Assembly: GCA_964036195.1 (NCBI GenBank)
Contig: OZ038451.1
Span: 20,410,318-20,474,317, forward strand
Length of the DNA stretch: 64,000 nucleotides
Reading direction: 5' to 3'
Source of the DNA: Sphaerolaimus hirsutus
Lineage: Eukaryota; Nematoda; Chromadorea; Monhysterida; Sphaerolaimidae
A model generated the notes under the pieces. The model saw nothing but the letters and a program-made list of their open reading frames with translations, searched no databases and had not been told where the DNA came from. The translations under genes were made by a program, and so were the position numbers. Below, piece by piece: positions 45,301-58,600 of this stretch. Positions within the stretch are counted from its first letter, which is position 1; each line of letters begins with the position of its first letter.

Positions 45301-48300
45301 TGAAGAGAAAATAATATTTCCCATAAACCGGAATGTTTTAAAAACTGACTTTTAAGTTGATCACATACAGGGTTGGTTTTTATTTGAATTTTTTTTACTA
45401 AAATTGTAGTAAAATTGTATAAAAATTGATTTAATTCTTCTATTTTCCATTTTATTTTTATTTAAATATTTTTTTTCTGAGATTTTGCCAACCCTGATCA
45501 CATTCTCCAGTTGGCCGTCGGTCAACTAGTGTCTGTAGCCCCAATTTAACCCCAAACATTTTTTTTCACCTTACCTATTAATATACTTTTCGGTGTTAAA
45601 AATAATCGTAAAAACGGCGTTTATAAAACGCCAGCAATATTTTTGCCTCACCTTTATCACATTTTAAATTTTTGTATCGCGGGAAAAAACATCAAAAACA
45701 AATTGGGACCTGTCCGCAATGTATGAATACCGTAAAACGCATCAATCACGAACTTTTTTCTGTTTTCCACATATAAACTGACCCCACTTTCGTGCCAATT
45801 TCCCAATTTGCGATAAAAAAACCGAGCAATGGTCGCAATGCAATTTTGCGTTTTCCGTGGAATTGTTCTGAATACGTAGGTAAATAGGAATATCGAGTGA
45901 ATTTTACGACCATAGTCCAAATCTAAATACATATTATACCTCTGGCGGCGCGTGTCTCTGATCTCGCGCGCATATTTTCTACATTCCCCCTTCAACATTT
46001 CGATACTATCCGGGATTACCTCTTACATTCTGTTCAATGACGTGCTACCATATTTCAAATGTGCAGCGTGCTTTCCTGTGTTAGTTGGTAACTGTGCATT
46101 AGGTAATATTTGGTGGATTTTAGACAATGGATCTCACATGAACATGATGAAATTTTTTATTTTTGATGCTTAGGCTGGAAGTTTTTCAATAATCTAATGA
46201 AGTGGAATTTACATTACACCACCAGTGTTAAATTTCAGGGAAATGGTTGTATTTATCACAAAAATAAGTAACATTATGTTACAGCCCATGCAGAAAATTG
46301 AGAAGTCTTTAGCATCGTATTCTTTGATCAATTCCTGTACCTTTTTCCCATCACACCCAAAAATGGGAACATAACAAATTTGATATTTATTATTATTACT
46401 TAACTTGATTAATGGTCCAAATGAACCCTTGACACTAATTTCTAATTTTGATTTTGTATTCTGGGGCAGTGCAAATTCATTCAACATTCTTGCAAGACTT
46501 TTACTTTTGAGCATTTGCATTATATGAGCTGTGGTTGAGAAAGTATTACTTCTCAAGAATGCACCAACTACAGGGCTACTGTTCCCTGTTTGTCAATCAT
46601 TTTTGCAAGGTAACATAACATTTCTAATGGTTTGATAAGGTGATTAAAAGTGCCAAGGACATAGGTTTTTCTACAGATTTTACTATCATGCAATTAAAGT
46701 GGCAGAAGGAATTGTGTGAGAAATAAGGTAAACATTCTCATTTTTGATACAACTTCATTTACATGAATTGTGTTCTCAATTTTTTCCTGAAGCACATCAT
46801 CAGATAACATTTAAGCCAGAACATTCACATGCATGCAGCTTTGCAGTTTGATAATCTGTACAACAATCCCTATTATCTAGTGCAGAATTACCTACCGATC
46901 CAATTCAACCGGCCCTTTCTCCCATTCAATTCGCAAAATTACTGTAGCGGGTGTATTCAGTATTTATTATGCATTTCTCAATGATGGCTGGCCATAAAAC
47001 GTCCGCCAGTTTTACAACCCCCTCCAGTTGCATTTTACATTTGGGTGATGATCACCTATCATCGTTGCATTTATTTGTCGTTTTATTTATTTATTTTTTA
47101 GTTGTGAATTGTGTTGCTTACGCTGTTTTGATTGACTGAATGTTGAGTTGATGTGAAAAATGTTGGGTCAAAATAAAATTGATGCGTTTTTTGTTTGTTT
47201 GTTTGTTTTTTTGTTCTTTTTATTTTGCCAGTAGATCTTGAGCATACATGGTTAATTGAGCATCCATGGTTTATCCTGGTCCGGTTTTTCACTACTCATT
47301 TTTTATGTCGGCAGTTTTACAGCCGCTTTTCCACCACTGTATGCCACCATAATGTCTTTCTAGTTTTGATATGGGTACTTCAATTAATTTTCTGTCAAAA
47401 ACTTGTAAATGCTTCCTGTATTGGCGTAACACTCCCTCACTTACCTCAAAACGAAATTGAAATCTTTAAAAATGTATCGACGTACCTTTTTCAAACACAT
47501 TGCAAACATAACTGATAACATTTGGCCGAAAAAATCCCTGAAATGCCGCGAAAATCATTGCACTTCTTTCGAAATAAATACCTTCCACATGTGAATATAA
47601 TGTATCAAAACATACATATTTACCCAAATACATACACATCAAAGCTCTTTCATTTAAGTAAGCGACCATTTTGTGTGCAGCTACTGCGTGCGGCGGCGCC
47701 TGATTTATGACTATGGCATTTGGCACTGTGCCAAAACGATACCTTCTAGTATGTTGTGTGTATTTCGTATGTTGTGCGTGTCTCTGTGTGTGTTCGATTC
47801 GTGGAGCCAGTGTAATTTTTTCGCTGTGTTTTACTTTTGCAAGCGTTTAACTGTGTGGGATTTCGCGTTTTTATGTTTTTTCTTTTTATGGTAACGGTTG
47901 TTTTTTTCGAGAATTTCGATTCGATTTCATGTCAATTTCCTACGTCGTGGCTAACTTGACTTCTTGAAAACCAGTAACACTTTCCGCTTATTTATGCACC
48001 CTCCATCCCAAAAACTCTGCGAATTTTCGTGTGAATCCAAGGCCCTAATCACGCAATCCCCCACACACAATTTCCACAAAAATCCGACATCTTCCAACGT
48101 CCCACTAAATCGACCTCAGATGAAACCTGTAATTTGCATAAAAAACAGACATGAAAAAGTGTTTGAATATCATCTTCGTAATCATAAAAACCTTCTAGCT
48201 TAAGTGCAGAAGTGTCTGTCATTCATTCATTGTTGGTAATTCATCACTGGAACTCGATTGTGTTTCTAAGCAGATATGTTCATTGGATTTGTGGGTCACT

Positions 48301-49552
48301 GGGTGCTGATGCCATGACCACAACAGTAGAGACTTGAAAAATGACTATTGATGTGAATGGGCTCGCACACACTAGTTGACATCGCAAATAAATGTCAACT
48401 GAATGTCAACTAAATAACACGAATTTTTTTTAAACATCACACTCAACAGAAACAATAAAAGTTGCCTGTCACAATATAAAATTAACTATGCTCTATCGGA
48501 TAGGAAAAACAGCATAATTAACTTAAATTAAGTTGACATTAATAGTGATGGAAAGGCACCGGGGCATCGGTTCCCCGGTGCTGGGCACCGAAGGGCCATT
48601 TTTCGTGGGTGCCCTTCCGGTGCCGGTGCCATTTTTTTCGGAATAGCACTGTGCCGGTGCGGTGCGGTGCCATTTTTTGGCTGGTGCCAAAGGTGTCTAG
48701 TGCCAAATGTGCAAGGTGAATTGAACTTGCATGACAATTTAATTAGTGGGTATGCAGGCTGTCTAGGCAAATTAATGGTATATTGATGGTATCCACATTC
48801 AAATTAATACAACCATTGGCTATCAAATGATTTTGTTCTTGCTCATTGGTCAGCGTAGTAGTTAACTGGGTGTAGATAATAACTCGATACAGTATTCAAA
48901 TGCTAATGCAGGCATAACCTGATCAGTTATTTTTCAGATGTATCTAAATGCATTGTACCCACGGCTTGCAGATGAATTTTTTCAAAAAATGATATCCTAC
49001 TCACACAAGAAAGAGAAGTGTTTTGTCATGATTATTTGCTGCTTGCATTTCTCAGTGAGCTGCTTTGGCATTTGGCTGCTTGCATTTGGCTCTCTGCCAG
49101 AAAACTGTTGCCCTTTTCATCACCACAATCAATGCAAAATTGCCTTCAAAATTATGCAGCATGTTTTCTTTTCATTTTATAATTAAATTGGAATGTCATT
49201 TCTATTGTTACCCCCCATTATCAAGTCTGCAGGAATTACGCCACTGTATGTAGTCCCTTCTCAGTTTTGAGAACCTGCAATAATGTTTGTCCTTTGGGGT
49301 GGTTTTTCAGTTTTCACAGGGTGGTTCAAAACTAGCACATTTGAGTATTTTTTTGTTCCGTTTTCTGTTGTGATTATGATGATTTTTGGTGTGTTTGTAA
49401 AGCATCCCACCCAATCACATAAAAATTTAAATGTATAGCCAGCCATACCCTATTGCGCAGGTTCTAAGTAATTATGCGTCTTAATTTGTTGCAAAGTTTT
49501 TCACGCACATGGTTCTGTGTAAGTCTGAATAGGCACAACGTGGTGCCAGTGC

Positions 49553-50253
49553 CAAAATACAACGGCAACCTCCAATAGAACGGCACCTCCAATAGAAGGG
49601 CAGGTGAAAAAGTTGACAAAAGTAGAACGACGCTATTCCATTAGAAGAAATACAGTAATTACTTTTCGGAGAAAAGTGTTTAAATTTCGACGTTCTTTCT
49701 CAAATGACGTCCTGTTTTGCGATTTTTTCCGAATATAGACTTCGAAACTTTTCGAATTTTAGTTTGCCATTCACTGAAGGTTGAATTGTCACATGAGTTA
49801 GGTAAAATACCACTTATGACTTATCACTTACGGTATTTCTTCTAATAGAAGAGCGCCGTTTTATTTTTTGTCAACTTTTTACCTGCCGTACTGTTGGAGG
49901 TGCCGTTTTATTGGAGGTTGCCGTTCTATGTTTCCCTCAACTTTTTCACACATTTCTCTTTCGTACACGGCCTTTTTTAACGAAGCTTGAGTAATATTTT
50001 AATATCAGAGCGTCGATGTGAAGTTTAATATCTATTTGAATGCTTTGAACATTGTCACCGCCCATTTACCTATTTTATTTGTGTGTTTTGACAAAGTCTC
50101 AATGTGATTTCTACCTGCCGTTATATTGGAGGTGCCGTTCAATTGGAGGGTGCAATTGTATTGTTTTTGTGCGCAAAAACGTGCCAAAACCTGCCGTTCT
50201 ATTGGAGGTCCCCTTCTATTGGAGATACGCCGTTCTATTAGAAGAAATACGGT
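49553..50253. repeat. Inverted and iterated TCTATTGGAGG-type repeats
   Basis: The phrases CCTCCAATAGAACGGCA and GCCGTTCTATTGGAGG recur in both orientations, and both arms approach CGTATTTCTTCTAATAGAAG-type ends. It looks like two facing MITE copies plus a third arm. The same family forms 51009-51374. Confidence 0.6.
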
Positions 50254-50382
50254 ACAACTTTTCTTGTCACTTTACCATTTATGGAAATAGAACCGGCAGC
50301 AATGGACTGAGCAGCATTCGTAAATACCTAACAGCTAGCACAATGAATCACCCAAAAGAATCCGAAAATAAATTTCGTTATA

Positions 50383-50650
50383 TTGTATTTCCTCGAAATA
50401 CCCACCTCGAAATACCCCCCCTCTCAAAATGATCACTATGAATTTATGAGCCCCCCTCGAAATACCCACCCGAAATTCAGAGAAAAGGGAACGTAAACGA
50501 CAAAAGCTCGTTTGCGTACGTTACAAAGAACAAATTAGTACTGGGAGTTCAAAAATTTGCTGGCAAAATAATAAGCCCCTCCCTTCGTTCAACCCCCCTC
50601 AAAATTCTCACTCTGAAACAATCACCCGGGGGTATTTCGAGGAGATACGG
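50383..50650. mobile_element. Short TA-type MITE
   Basis: Ends TTGTATTTCCTCGAAATACC and CGAGGAGATACGG, with C-rich left arm; the interior words GTACTGGGAGTTCAAAAA and CTCACTCTGAAA are shared with 23155-23597. Confidence 0.65.
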
Positions 50651-51008
50651 TATTTATTTATGATTTTATCCGCGGTATTTATTTATCGCGATTTTCCATT
50701 GGAGGTTGTGTTCACTTTTTAAGAGCTGGAAACTGAGTGAACGAATCCTATTTGTTTTCATTTTCACGGACAATTTCTTTCAAAATGTTTCAATTTTTTC
50801 CCATTTTTATACATTTTGTACCATTTGCAATTTATTTCGAAGCGTTCCTATGCCTTTATTACTAGGTATTTCTTAATTTGCTTTTCAATATTTGTCGCGA
50901 ATTAAAAACACAGAAAAAGTGTTGTTCTAGTTTTTGACAAGGTGCAGCGATACGGATATGTGTTTGGTCAAGTTCCTACACCTTTTTTGTCACTCATTTC
51001 ACTATTTA

Positions 51009-51374
51009 CCGTATTTATTCTAATAGAAGGGCGCCCTTCTATTGGAGACCATTCTTCTATTTTTTCGTCAACTTTTCAGCCTAAAAGATATAAGTATTAC
51101 GTCACGGACAGTGGATAGAATGACGATACATGGAGCTCATTCAACATTTGATGTTAAAATATCACAAAATAAAATGACCAAAGCCACTCTATCACAGCGT
51201 CCGCTCATATATTTTATGTTTTTATGCATTTTGCACAATTATAGCACTTTGTGTACCTTCTATTGCGGATCGCCCTTCAATTTATTTCGTGGACCAAATT
51301 ACGTCGAAAAAGTGTACGCTCTATTGGAGACGCCCTTCTATTAGAGACCTGCCCTTCTATAAGAACAAATACGG
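51009..51374. mobile_element. TA-flanked MITE with TTCTAATAGAAGG ends
   Basis: CCGTATTTATTCTAATAGAAGG on the left and CTTCTATAAGAACAAATACGG on the right, both flanked by TA. The CCGTATTT core is the same as in the G/C-rich MITE family but the subterminal sequence differs. Confidence 0.7.
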
Positions 51375-52187
51375 TAGTAGTGACGTCTCCAAACGCAAAT
51401 GAAATCAACGTAAAATGTTCACTGCCGCTTATCTAAAAGTGCATTGGCGCTGCCGTTGGCGCCTAGCGGTAGCGCCAGAGCAGAAAGCATGAATTTAATG
51501 GCGTTATTCTGCGGCGCCATTGAATTTTGACGCTTGACGCCATTCACAAAGAAACGTCATGGAGTCAGACTAATTGCGCTTTTCACATCACTAAAATGTG
51601 GATTTCGGTCAAAACTGATTCGTTAGCTTTTGAGTTGACAAAAATGACCAGTTCGTGTACTCCTGTTTACGAAAATCAAAAATGATATATTCTCGTAAAC
51701 ACAAATGTGTTTGGAATTTTTTGTCAGTTTCGAAATGTTGGACTATTTCACTCTTGCACATTACTTTTCCTACTTCACATAATAAACTTGTTAAACCAGA
51801 AGGTCGGTTTCGCTTTGATTCAACAGTGGGTATTCATGGGTATCGATACTCACCTTTGTGATGGTATCACTTAAAAAAAACCCCCGGAGATTCAATAGAT
51901 ACGCGGCAAACAAATTATGCTAGGAATGCAGTGTGGATTTTTGTGTAAATGTGATTCAATTTTTTTATCTGAATCTCTGTTCGGAAAAAAACGTGTCTGT
52001 TTTCATTCTGTGCACTATTTCTCAGGAGAATTCTTCGTGTAAACTGGTACTTGTATGTTATGTAAATGAAAATATGCGCTTTTATGTAAATTTGTGATTT
52101 GGATGTTTGCCATACCTGTGTTTTATCGGTTCGTTTTCCCTTTGCGATGGGAGGAACATTTGAAGTTTGAATTGAATATCATAATAT

Positions 52188-53460
52188 GATGTAAACTGGT
52201 GGCAAATATAAATGGGAAATCAGGTACCTCATTTTTCATAACTATCTCACAGGGTTACGTGCAGCCCAATATGGCTGCCATTTGATGTGGGGCTGCCCAC
52301 AACATTTGCCTACATATATGCCAAGTGGCACCCCCTAGCATCCCCCTGTTCTGCTGCTAGAGATTGATGAATGTTTTTTCCAATTTTCTTCCCGGCAAAT
52401 ATAAATGGGAATTTTCAAAAACACACAAAATACAGCTGCAGTAAAGTGCACAGCCGATTTTTTTTGTGTGCTGCCAACACAAGCAATGAATGCACTTGTG
52501 TTGGGTCCTTTTCAAGTAAAATAAAAATTACTTATAGCTTTCCCACAGCCATATTTTGACTGCTGGTAAGTTGGGAGTATAATTTGGCCCCTGGTCCACT
52601 CACACCCACAAAACTTGCCCCCAGCAAGCAGGCATGGACCACAAAAACATGACAACAATGATTTTAAACTTTGTGATTATCAAAATTGTAGTTGTGATTG
52701 AAAAACTGTGATTTTCAATTTTCTGGGCATGACCTCTTCATTTGTTTATCCCAGTCACACTAGATACAGGGCACATTGCCCATTGGCCCCTATAGGTTTT
52801 TATCAAATAATGAGTGTCCACATTGGATGGGCACAAGTATTTTGTCATTTGCGTCAAGACACTGCAGGCGCCAGACACGCTGTCAGGCGAGTGCCCCCTC
52901 TACGCAGGGCCATTTTTATCATTGGCTATAAAAAATACTCGAATGCAAAAATGGAGCCCAGGAGCAGCCATATGTTGCCCCTGACACCAAACAATCCAAT
53001 TCTGGCCCCCATGTGCTCCATGAATAGCTTGGGATAGTGGATTGTTCACTTTTTCAAACCTACGTTTTTCTCCAAAAAAAATTTCATGTTTGATCAACAA
53101 CGCCACCATTGTGTGGGGCTTCCGAGGTTTCTGACTGGGTAGAAAAGTTGCACATGATTACAATCTACCAATGTCAAAAAAACTTTTTGGTCTCATATGT
53201 CCAGAAAAAAATTTATCAATAATTTTTGTTTCATCAGGAACAAAAATTTGTATGGAAGTTCCATTTATATTTGCCAGAAAAAAAACATGAAAAAAATATT
53301 TTCTGCATCAAGGGTGGCCTGAGGGGGGTGTCCCCTAGGGTATATATAGTAAATACTTGGGGGCACCCTCACACAAGATGAAAGCCTAACAGCTTGCATG
53401 TGGGATTTGTAAAATACAATTAGGTGATTTTCCCATTTATATTTTCCACCAGTTTACATC
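52188..53460. mobile_element. Non-autonomous DNA transposon with about 35-bp terminal inverted repeats
   Basis: The left end GATGTAAACTGGTGGCAAAT and the reverse of the right end match over about 35 bases with few differences. The terminal word AAATATAAATGGGAA also recurs internally near 52395 and, inverted, near 53262. No transposase frame is seen in the 1273 bp. Confidence 0.75.
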
Positions 53461-54676
53461 TACCCAAATACATTTTTTAAATTTTGAATGTAAGAAAATT
53501 ATTTTTTTTCAAACACACATTTATATAATTTTAAATACCTCCATTCGAAACTTCTAATGCAAAAAGCTGCTGCAAAATACCATATCTAGACAGCAGAAAA
53601 AATTTATTAATAATGTGCCTAATATATCGGACAAATTTTCAACGGCTATTTATTATCTAACGTACCTCTGCTATTTACTATTCAAAAGTCTATTATAAAC
53701 TAAACATGGATTCAATTTTATCAAATAATTGAAAAAAATCCAATTTAATGACTAATTACACCAATTAATGAAATGGAAGTGTGTGAATATGCCCAGTAGA
53801 TCTGGGCTTATGCCGTTTCAAAAGTCTCCGGACAGAAGCTCGTTTCTACTGGTATATTTCCTCACGTCCGAGTTTATTGCGATGTTGCATTCTTTAATTT
53901 ACAATGGTGAGAGTTTATATTTTAGATAAGTTTTGGTGTCAGGTAAAAAGATATTTACTGTGACGGTTTTGCTTGTTTTTCTTTGTCGTATTTATTTATT
54001 ACGTTTTCATTGTCTACACTTTTGTGACAGCTCCCACAGAATATGGTAGAATATATTTCAGAATGTGAAACTAATTTATGATAAAGTTGCGTATTCCATT
54101 CCATTCCATAATGTTGTAATTCCGCTACAGACACTTATGTTTCACTTGATTTGAAACTATTCAGAGACGGTAATCGGTGTAATGCGAAACCTTATGAAAT
54201 TTTCACTGTGTAAAAATGCTGGATGCAGTTAGCAGTTCGTAACCTGTAAAGTGTCAAATGACAGTGACAATACAATTTAAAAAAAATTATTACACAGCAT
54301 TTAGCATTTTGTATGACATTTGACAAATTTGTATGACACTTGAAAATTTTACTTTACACTTTACACGGTGAGGGACTGCCCCTGATACCGCCAATTCTGC
54401 AAGTGGACAAGTGACAATGAAATTAATTTATTGACACTAGTAAACAACAGTTCAATTTGTTAAAATTATAATCTACGTCACTTATACCGAATATCCCGTG
54501 GGGGTATTTTTCATAGTGGAAATTTTAAGCGTGATTAAACGAGGGGGTAAATACGTTAAGCGAAATCGTTACCAAATTATCACAATTGTAAATTGCGAAC
54601 ATACCATTACAACTTTTTGTCACCTGTCCACACACGAAATTGGCCTTTGGCTTAACTGGAATATTGAAGTAGCTAT

Positions 54677-55441
54677 CAGAGTTGTGAAAATACCGGTATT
54701 TTTGGAAAGCGTAAGCGTAAGCGTAAATACACTTTCCAGATTTTGAGTATGGATACTAAAAGCGTAAGGTATTTTTAAAATACCTAGGAAAGCGTAAAAA
54801 AAAGCGTAAGCGTAAATTTTTTTTTGAAAGGGCTCTTGCTTGTTGAGCATGGGAAAAACGCGTGCTTTTACATTTAGATGTATCTATTTATCATATCCAT
54901 TCATAATTTCAAATTTTTCTCATCAAAACAAGCTTTCAGCAAGATTTTTCCCATGCCCACTTGGTAGTCTGCTCTTGGATGTCGATGCAATTCATCGACA
55001 GTGACACTTAATCCATCTTCTAACTCGGAGTTAGCGATGTCGACGGCGATAACATTGTCGTCAGAATCCATTGTTGGTCAAAAAAATTTTTAATCTAAAC
55101 CTTTGCTAGACAACACAATTTAGGCCAGACGTTCGTATTTCGACACCTTTGTATTTACATGTGCCGCTATGTACAGTACGCTACTGCACACATGCATTCA
55201 TTTATTTTTGGTACACCTCATTCTCTTCTCGTTCACTTTTTTTTGTGGTTTTACGCTTTTTCAAAAGCGTACAACTGGACCGTATGAAAAGTCTTTTTAC
55301 GCTTTTAGTACCCGGGTATTTCAGCCAGGAAAGCGTAATAAAGCGTACGGGTATTTTACGAAAGCGTAAGCGTAAGCGTAAATATAAATACCCATTTACC
55401 CGGGTATTTCGGGTAAGCGTAAATACGCTTTCGCAACTCTG
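54677..55441. mobile_element. hAT-like MITE with 8-bp target duplication GTAGCTAT
   Basis: Ends CAGAGTTGTGAAAA and CGCAACTCTG are flanked by GTAGCTAT at 54669-54676 and 55442-55449. Both subterminal regions are arrays of CGTAAG/CGTAAATA. There is no transposase frame. It is related to 59007-59500. Confidence 0.85.
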
Positions 55442-55630
55442 GTAGCTATTCCCAAAACACATAATATTCTTTTACCATCGATGTCATTCTGATGAAATAA
55501 TTTCCAGCGCCAGCGAATTGGCGCCATTGAATTTTTTTACCAACCCCCACGATCTCAACATAAAGATATCCAATGAACATCGCATTTATTTTAACAATAC
55601 TTTCAACCCAAATGAAAAAAACAGAAAAAA

Positions 55631-58600
55631 TCACTCCCTCAAGTTCACCCTCACATCATAATGTCTCGGCTGTCTAAGGAAAGAAATCAACGGTTCACTC
55701 AAAAATGCATCCTTATCACGTTGAGTTGCGAATTCAAAGTCAAAATGCTGCAATAAAGTGACGAAAATCAAAAAAAGTTCCATTCTAGCCAAACTTTCGC
55801 CCACGCACAATCTTTTCCCCATTCCAAATGGTATCACCTTTTCACTATTGTTTGTACTAGAGTCGGTTTTATAAAACCGTTCCGGTTTGAATTCCAGGGG
55901 ATTTTCGAAATTTTCGGGATCGTACATGACGCTGGCTAAGGAACCCTCGATTATTATGCCTGTGAAAGTGGAATTTTTGGGAAATTTTTTGGTAATAAAT
56001 ACCTGAACTTTAAAAAAACATCTCTGAAAACCCCCCTGAAAAGATAAACAAAATTATTTCATTTTTATCGTATTGGCAAAAATATAACTCATTGTATACA
56101 TGATGTACATCATTCAAGACGGGTTTTTTTTCGAGGGGGGTATTTTTTCCTCAGCTCGAAAACACCTGGGGTATTTCAAGGGGTGGGTTTATTCAAGGGG
56201 GGGTATGTCGAGGAAATACGATATGCAGTAATCGTGGCAAAATTTGACACCCTGCCACACCCGTTTCATAAGCTAATCCACTATCCATCTTTAGCAACTA
56301 AATATACTCCACAAGTAACCTTCATATTTCACTAACATTTTCACACTGATTTTCACCCATCCAGTCAAAAAATTCCCCGAAACGTTTGATAATATTTACA
56401 CGCCACAAAACAACCCAAAAACACACCTTTCTTTAGCAGAAACCCTCTAAACATTAGATCCTCCATCATACAATGTGGTACATTGGCCGGCAGCAAATTC
56501 GTGTGTCTCTGAATTTCAAGAATACACGCCACGGTATATGGCATCTGGGTCCTGGGGGCAGTCACAGACCATGTAAAATGTCTTGTAGAATGTCAAGTGC
56601 CATGCAAAGTGTCAAAAGTCATGTTAAATGCCCTGCAAAATGGCAACCGAGTTGCCATTTTGCAGGGAATTTTTTCATAACTTTTGACACTTTGCATGAC
56701 ATTTGACATTCTACAAGGCACTTGACAGGGTCTGGGACTGGCACCTGTGCGACATGGTCACTTGTTCGGTTGGCGCCAAAACTTGGCTAATCTCCAATTG
56801 TATTTTTTTCTGCACATCTGTGAGGGAATGTAATTCATAGAGTCCTGACGAATTTGGGCGGCACCATTCTTTCTGTTGGTGTAAATCAGTGTTGCAAAAA
56901 TGTATTTATGTTTACCCGAAATACCCGGTAGTTTGGTATTTATACTTACGTTTACATTTACGTTTTTGCAAATACCCTTATGTTTTGTTACGTTTCCCTG
57001 CTGAAAGTACCCGGGTACCAGAAAACATAAAAATTTGATAAATTTTCCTGCAAGTATTTGACATTTCAGAGAAAGTGCTCAACATGACACATTTATGTAA
57101 TTTTAAAATGTGTGTGTATTTATGTAATTGCACATTATATTCATGTTTACCGTATTTCCTCGAATTACCCCCCGGGGTTTATTTTTTCAGAGTGAAAAAT
57201 TTTGAGAGAAAAACGTGAAAAATGCAACAATAACCACCATTTATAAGTTTTTACAGCCTTATATAAGGATGTAGATGGTATAAACGATGTTCTAACGTAA
57301 CACTGTAAGTGTTTTGAACGTCTGTTATGCATTTCCCAGACCACAAATTCATAGTGCCCATTTTGAAGGGGGGGTATTTCGAGGGGGGGGGTATTGCGAG
57401 GAAATACGGTATGTTTATATTTATGTAATAACCTAGCATAATTCTCTATGTACTTAAATACATCCAGTTTACCTCTATCGTACACTTTTATACATATTAG
57501 CAGTCATTTTTTAAAAAATGAGTTTAAAAAATAAATCAGTCACTTGCATTGGATCCATATCATGCAAGTTCCCACTCTGAAACAATCACCCCCGGGGGGT
57601 ATTTCGATGAAATACAATGAATGTAAAGACGCGTTAACAGCTGTGAAACTCAAATGTGTTCAAAGCTCATTTATCAATTCTCCAAATTTTTCTAAATGCA
57701 CTTAGGTAGGTAGATAGAAATGTAACTAGTGTTTGTCTAGGCACAATGGACTACACGGTAGTTGACATTAACACCAAATGTCAGCTGGTTCCGATCCCAA
57801 TTCAAAGCTTAGTGACGAGTTTCATACCCACTTCATGCGGGCTATACACATAACCGCCAGATTCTTTCAAAGCTACGGCCTCATTTGCAACATTCCGTTT
57901 GCACTGGAACGTCGTTCATTGGCTCGTCAGCAAACTGTGAATTAGGATTGGAACCAGTTGACATTTGGTGTCGTTGTCAATTACAAATGTCAAATCTGCG
58001 TGGCAACATCGAATCAGGCACCTGGTCTGGCGCACATGTGGCCCATGGCGAATTTCAGCGTGGTCAATGTGGTATCCATGCCGGTCACCCAAATGTCCGA
58101 AGTTATTCGATACAGTTGGTAGTCGCTGCGGTTTTTTGTCGTGAGCGTAAATGGACGGTTTTTGATACGATTTTCATTTTCATTTTCAGGCATAAGATAG
58201 CAAACAGTTAAATTTCTGTTATTGAAAGTATCAAACTTTTGTTAATTTTTCATCCCTGTCAAGCGATCGACATTGTCAAGTGATTTTGGACACGATAACG
58301 GTATTGACTAATGTATGTAAAATTGAGACCTGGGGGCAGTCCCAGACCCTTTAAAGTGACTTGTAAAATGTCAAATGTCATGCAAAGTTTTAAAGTCATG
58401 TAAAATGCCCTGCAAAATGGCAAACGTACGTTCGCGATTTTCCAGGCATTTTACATGACTTTTGACACTTTGCATGACATTTGACATTCTACAGGGCACA
58501 TTACAGGGTCTGAAATTGTCACCTGTATCATCATTCAATCTCATGCAATCAATTTTCGGTTTGTTTGAGTTTGACATCAAGCTGTAATCTCAGCTTAAGT

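Larger units (their letters stand above)
42343..55630. other. Intergenic interval between the homeobox gene and the P450
   Basis: I find no gene I can support. Upstream of the homeobox start codon (42343-43200) the sequence has GCGCC-rich stretches that may be promoter-proximal. Repeats: GTAAAATG-type palindrome (about 44366-44476), GGCACC-rich block (48545-48710), TCTATTGGAGG-type inverted repeats (49553-49652 with 49830-49930, 50112-50253, 51009-51374), TA-type MITE (50383-50650), a long inverted-repeat element (52188-53460) and a hAT-like element (54677-55441). A 113-codon minus frame at 45657-45998 is open but unrecognised. Confidence 0.5.

Noticed and set aside
46209..46556. 115-codon minus frame, and the 113-codon minus frame at 45657-45998
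   Set aside because: They are open but have no known motif, no splice partners that I could fit in phase, and A/T-rich composition like the surroundings.
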